DNA from: Clostridia bacterium | Lineage (GTDB): Bacteria; Bacillota; Clostridia; Oscillospirales; CAG-272 | Direction of reading: 5' to 3' | DNA length: 63,132 bases | NCBI GenBank assembly: GCA_017961575.1 | Contig: JAGCXA010000007.1 | Span: 1 to 63,132, forward strand | In this document: one piece after another, positions 61,132 through 63,132 of the stretch | Position numbering within the stretch: the stretch's first letter is position 1 | How the letters are laid out: each line of letters starts with the position of its first letter | Notes under the pieces: generated by a model | Told to the model about the DNA's origin: nothing | The model's input: only the letters and a program-made list of their open reading frames with translations | Databases searched by the model: none | Program-made: the position numbers and the translations under genes

Positions 61132-61715
61132 GATACGCGGAGATCAAACGTCTGACGTCGGAGACCGACGTCGCGCTCACCCTTGCGCTCGACGGAACGG
61201 GGAAGAGCGAAATCAAGACCGGCTGCGGCTTTCTCGATCACATGCTGACGCTGTTTTCGCGTCACGGACGGTTCGATCTGACCGTCGCCTGCACGGGCGA
61301 CGCGGAGGTCGATTTCCACCACTCGGTGGAGGACGTCGGGATCGCGCTCGGCTCGGCGTTCAACGCCGCGCTGGAAGATCGGCGCGGGATCGTCCGCTAC
61401 GGCGACGCCGCTGTTCCGATGGACGAGGCGCTGATCCTCTCGGCGGTCGATATTTCGGGGCGCGGGCTTTTCGTCTCGTCGCTCGACATCCCGGCGGAGA
61501 AGGTCGGGGATTTCGACACCGAACTCTGCCGCGAGTTCTGGGAGGCGTTCGCGCGCAACGCGGGGATCACCCTGCACGTCCGGCAGTTCTCGGGCGAGAA
61601 CGCGCACCACGTCATCGAGGGCGTGTTCAAATCCTGCGCCCGCTCGCTGAAAATCGCCGTTTCGATCGATCCCGCCCTGGGGGACGAGATCCCTTCGACG
61701 AAGGGAGTCCTATGA
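61128..61715 (+). CDS. hisB: Imidazoleglycerol-phosphate dehydratase
   Basis: 195 aa, monofunctional (no fused phosphatase). GFLDHMLTLFSRHGRFDL (near residue 39) and FHHSVEDVGIALG (near 64) hold the Mn ligands. RQFSGENAHHVIEGVFKSCA (near 150) is the second metal site. Start ATG 61128 has GGAGG at 61117-61121. It overlaps hisH by 4 bp. Confidence 0.96.
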   Translation: MRYAEIKRLTSETDVALTLALDGTGKSEIKTGCGFLDHMLTLFSRHGRFDLTVACTGDAEVDFHHSVEDVGIALGSAFNAALEDRRGIVRYGDAAVPMDEALILSAVDISGRGLFVSSLDIPAEKVGDFDTELCREFWEAFARNAGITLHVRQFSGENAHHVIEGVFKSCARSLKIAVSIDPALGDEIPSTKGVL

Positions 61716-62332
61716 TCGCGATCATCGACTACGGCGTCGGCAACCTCTTTTCGCTCGTCAGTTCGCTTCGCTCGGTCGGCGCCGACGCCGTCGTGACGGG
61801 GGACCCCGCCGTGATCCGTTCGGCTGACCGACTGATCCTTCCGGGGGTCGGCGCCTTCGGCGACGCCGCGGACAAACTCGCGGCGACGGGGCTCGACGAC
61901 CTGATCCGCGAGGAGGTCGGGCGGGGCAAGGAACTGCTCGGCATCTGCCTCGGGATGCAGCTTTTGTTTGAGAAAAGTTACGAATACGGCGTCCACCGGG
62001 GGCTCGGACTGCTTTCGGGGGAGGTCGTTCCGTTTGAAGGAATGATCGCGCCGGAACTGAAGATCCCGCAGATCGGCTGGAACGCGCTGCGCTTCACGCA
62101 GCCCGAATGCCGCCTTTTCCGCGGGATCCGCGAGGGCGATTTCGTCTACTTCGTCCATTCCTATCACGCCGTCGGGTGCGACGACAGTCTCGCGGCGACG
62201 ACCGAGTACGGGATCCCCGTCACCGCCGTCGTCGCGAAGAACAACGTCTTCGGCTGTCAGTTCCACCCCGAAAAGAGCGGCAAGGTCGGACAGGCGATCC
62301 TTCGGGCGTTTGCCGAGGGGGTGAACCCATGA
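61712..62332 (+). CDS. hisH: Imidazole glycerol phosphate synthase, glutaminase subunit
   Basis: 206 aa, class I glutamine amidotransferase. GVGNLFSLVSSLRSVG, LPGVGAFGDA, the nucleophile loop GICLGMQLLFE (Cys near residue 81) and the C-terminal FGCQFHPEKSG with the catalytic His-x-Glu are intact. It works with HisF. It overlaps hisB and hisA by 4 bp. Confidence 0.97.
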   Translation: MIAIIDYGVGNLFSLVSSLRSVGADAVVTGDPAVIRSADRLILPGVGAFGDAADKLAATGLDDLIREEVGRGKELLGICLGMQLLFEKSYEYGVHRGLGLLSGEVVPFEGMIAPELKIPQIGWNALRFTQPECRLFRGIREGDFVYFVHSYHAVGCDDSLAATTEYGIPVTAVVAKNNVFGCQFHPEKSGKVGQAILRAFAEGVNP

Positions 62333-63042
62333 TCCTCTTTCCCGCGATCGACCTGATGGACGGGAAGGCCGTCCGGCTCCTCCGCGGCGACTACGAAAAG
62401 AAGACGGTTTTCAGTAACGACCCGCTTTCGGTCGCGCGCGATTTCGTTTCCTGCGGGGCGACCCACGTTCACCTCGTCGATCTCGACGGCGCGAAGGACG
62501 GGACAACCCCCAACGCCGACGTTGTGAAGAGTATTGCGAAGAAAACCCCCCTCTTTTGCGAGATCGGGGGCGGGATTCGCTCGCTCGACACGGCGGAGAC
62601 CTATTTTTCCGCGGGCGTCGACCGGGTGATCCTCGGCACCGCCGCCGTGACCGATCCTACCTTCCTTGAAACGGCGGTGCGCGAGTACGGCGAGCGGATC
62701 GCCGTCGGCGCGGACGTCAAGGACGGCGAGATCGCCATCCGCGGCTGGCTCGAAAAGAGCGGCGTGAAACTCGACGGTTTTATGAAGAGAATGACCGAAC
62801 TCGGCGTCGGGTGCGTCATCGTGACCGACGTCTCGAAGGACGGCGCGATGAAGGGGACCAACCGCGACCTTTACCGCGAACTCGTCAAACAGTACCGCGT
62901 TCCGATTACGGCGTCGGGCGGGGTCTCGTCGCTCGACGACGTGACCGCACTCCGCGAGATCGGGCTTTACGGCGCGATTATCGGGCGCGCTTACTACGAC
63001 GGCGCGATCGACCTGAAACGCGCGTGCGAGGTGGCAAAATGA
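62329..63042 (+). CDS. hisA: ProFAR isomerase (1-(5-phosphoribosyl)-5-[(phosphoribosylamino)methylideneamino]imidazole-4-carboxamide isomerase)
   Basis: 237 aa TIM barrel. [19 protein letters not shown] carries the first catalytic Asp (near residue 8). [34 protein letters not shown] (second Asp, near 166) and ITASGGVSS are the other conserved strands. ATG 62329; the frame further upstream is a shadow of hisH. Confidence 0.96.
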   Translation: MILFPAIDLMDGKAVRLLRGDYEKKTVFSNDPLSVARDFVSCGATHVHLVDLDGAKDGTTPNADVVKSIAKKTPLFCEIGGGIRSLDTAETYFSAGVDRVILGTAAVTDPTFLETAVREYGERIAVGADVKDGEIAIRGWLEKSGVKLDGFMKRMTELGVGCVIVTDVSKDGAMKGTNRDLYRELVKQYRVPITASGGVSSLDDVTALREIGLYGAIIGRAYYDGAIDLKRACEVAK

Positions 63043-63132
63043 TAACGAAACGCATCATCCCCTGTCTCGACGTCAGAAACGGCAGGGTCGTCAAGGGCGT
63101 GAACTTTGAGGGCGTCTCGGACGTTTCCTCTC
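63039..63132 (+). CDS. hisF: Imidazole glycerol phosphate synthase, cyclase subunit (5' fragment)
   Basis: The first 31 codons are inside the window; the gene leaves at the right edge. [20 protein letters not shown] is the HisF start with the catalytic Asp. It overlaps the hisA stop by ATGA. Confidence 0.95.
   Translation, partial: MITKRIIPCLDVRNGRVVKGVNFEGVSDVSS

Overview
The window looks like chromosomal DNA of a GC-rich member of the Bacillota, class Clostridia, probably an uncultured anaerobic gut lineage near Oscillospirales or Christensenellales. The organism call is inference. It rests on the rpoC-rpsL-rpsG-fusA-tuf order, the Re-type citrate synthase, a standalone AICAR transformylase paired with an archaeal-type IMP cyclohydrolase, PyrD/PyrK, HisZ with short HisG, a YerC-type regulator, and BspA-like leucine-rich and CxxC-repeat lipoproteins. 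Every promoter I could place has a TGn extended -10.

Layout. 1-5.3 kb: end of rpoC and the str operon (rpsL, rpsG, fusA, tuf). 5.5-6.6 kb: FMN riboswitch and riboflavin transporter ribU. 6.7-12.4 kb: a surface locus with an MBOAT acyltransferase between two related SGNH/AlgJ-like proteins. 12.4-14.5 kb: hairpin array, an oxidoreductase, a CAU tRNA and tRNA-derived repeats. 14.5-18.4 kb: two paralogous exported proteins, a 43-aa peptide gene and a three-copy 156-bp repeat. 18.5-32.5 kb: a ZTP-riboswitch-controlled purine operon (purE, purC, purF, purM, formate channel, purN, IMP cyclohydrolase, AICAR transformylase, purD, purL, fhs), followed by a second copy of the small peptide gene. 32.7-37.5 kb, minus strand: two small unknown genes, a PHP phosphatase, a YdcZ-type membrane protein, a second hairpin-rich spacer, glmM and purA. 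37.7-43.7 kb: a citrate-to-2-oxoglutarate operon (Re-citrate synthase, GntR regulator, aconitase, NADP-isocitrate dehydrogenase) plus an unknown gene. 43.8-52.7 kb, minus strand: pyrC-K-D-F-E-B-I-carB behind a PyrR-type leader. 52.8-56.4 kb, minus strand: a large secreted protein with a CHAT/caspase-like C-terminus and a 34-aa Cys-containing ORF. 56.6 kb to the end: yerC-hisZ-G-D-C-B-H-A-F behind an array of 8-bp repeats.

How it works together. Most of the window is nucleotide and amino-acid biosynthesis under separate local controls: ZTP for purines, PyrR for pyrimidines, probably YerC for histidine, and GntR for the oxidative TCA arm. Fhs, PurN, AICAR transformylase and the formate channel link one-carbon supply to purine synthesis. 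Purine synthesis in turn supplies ATP for the histidine pathway. Several expected genes are absent: carA, purK, purB and a histidinol-phosphatase inside the his operon. The PurF glutaminase domain appears degraded.

The most novel material is the non-housekeeping DNA: the two LITSGG peptide genes, the secreted CHAT-like protein with its small companion ORF, the intergenic hairpin ladders, the tRNA-derived repeats and the octamer array at yerC.
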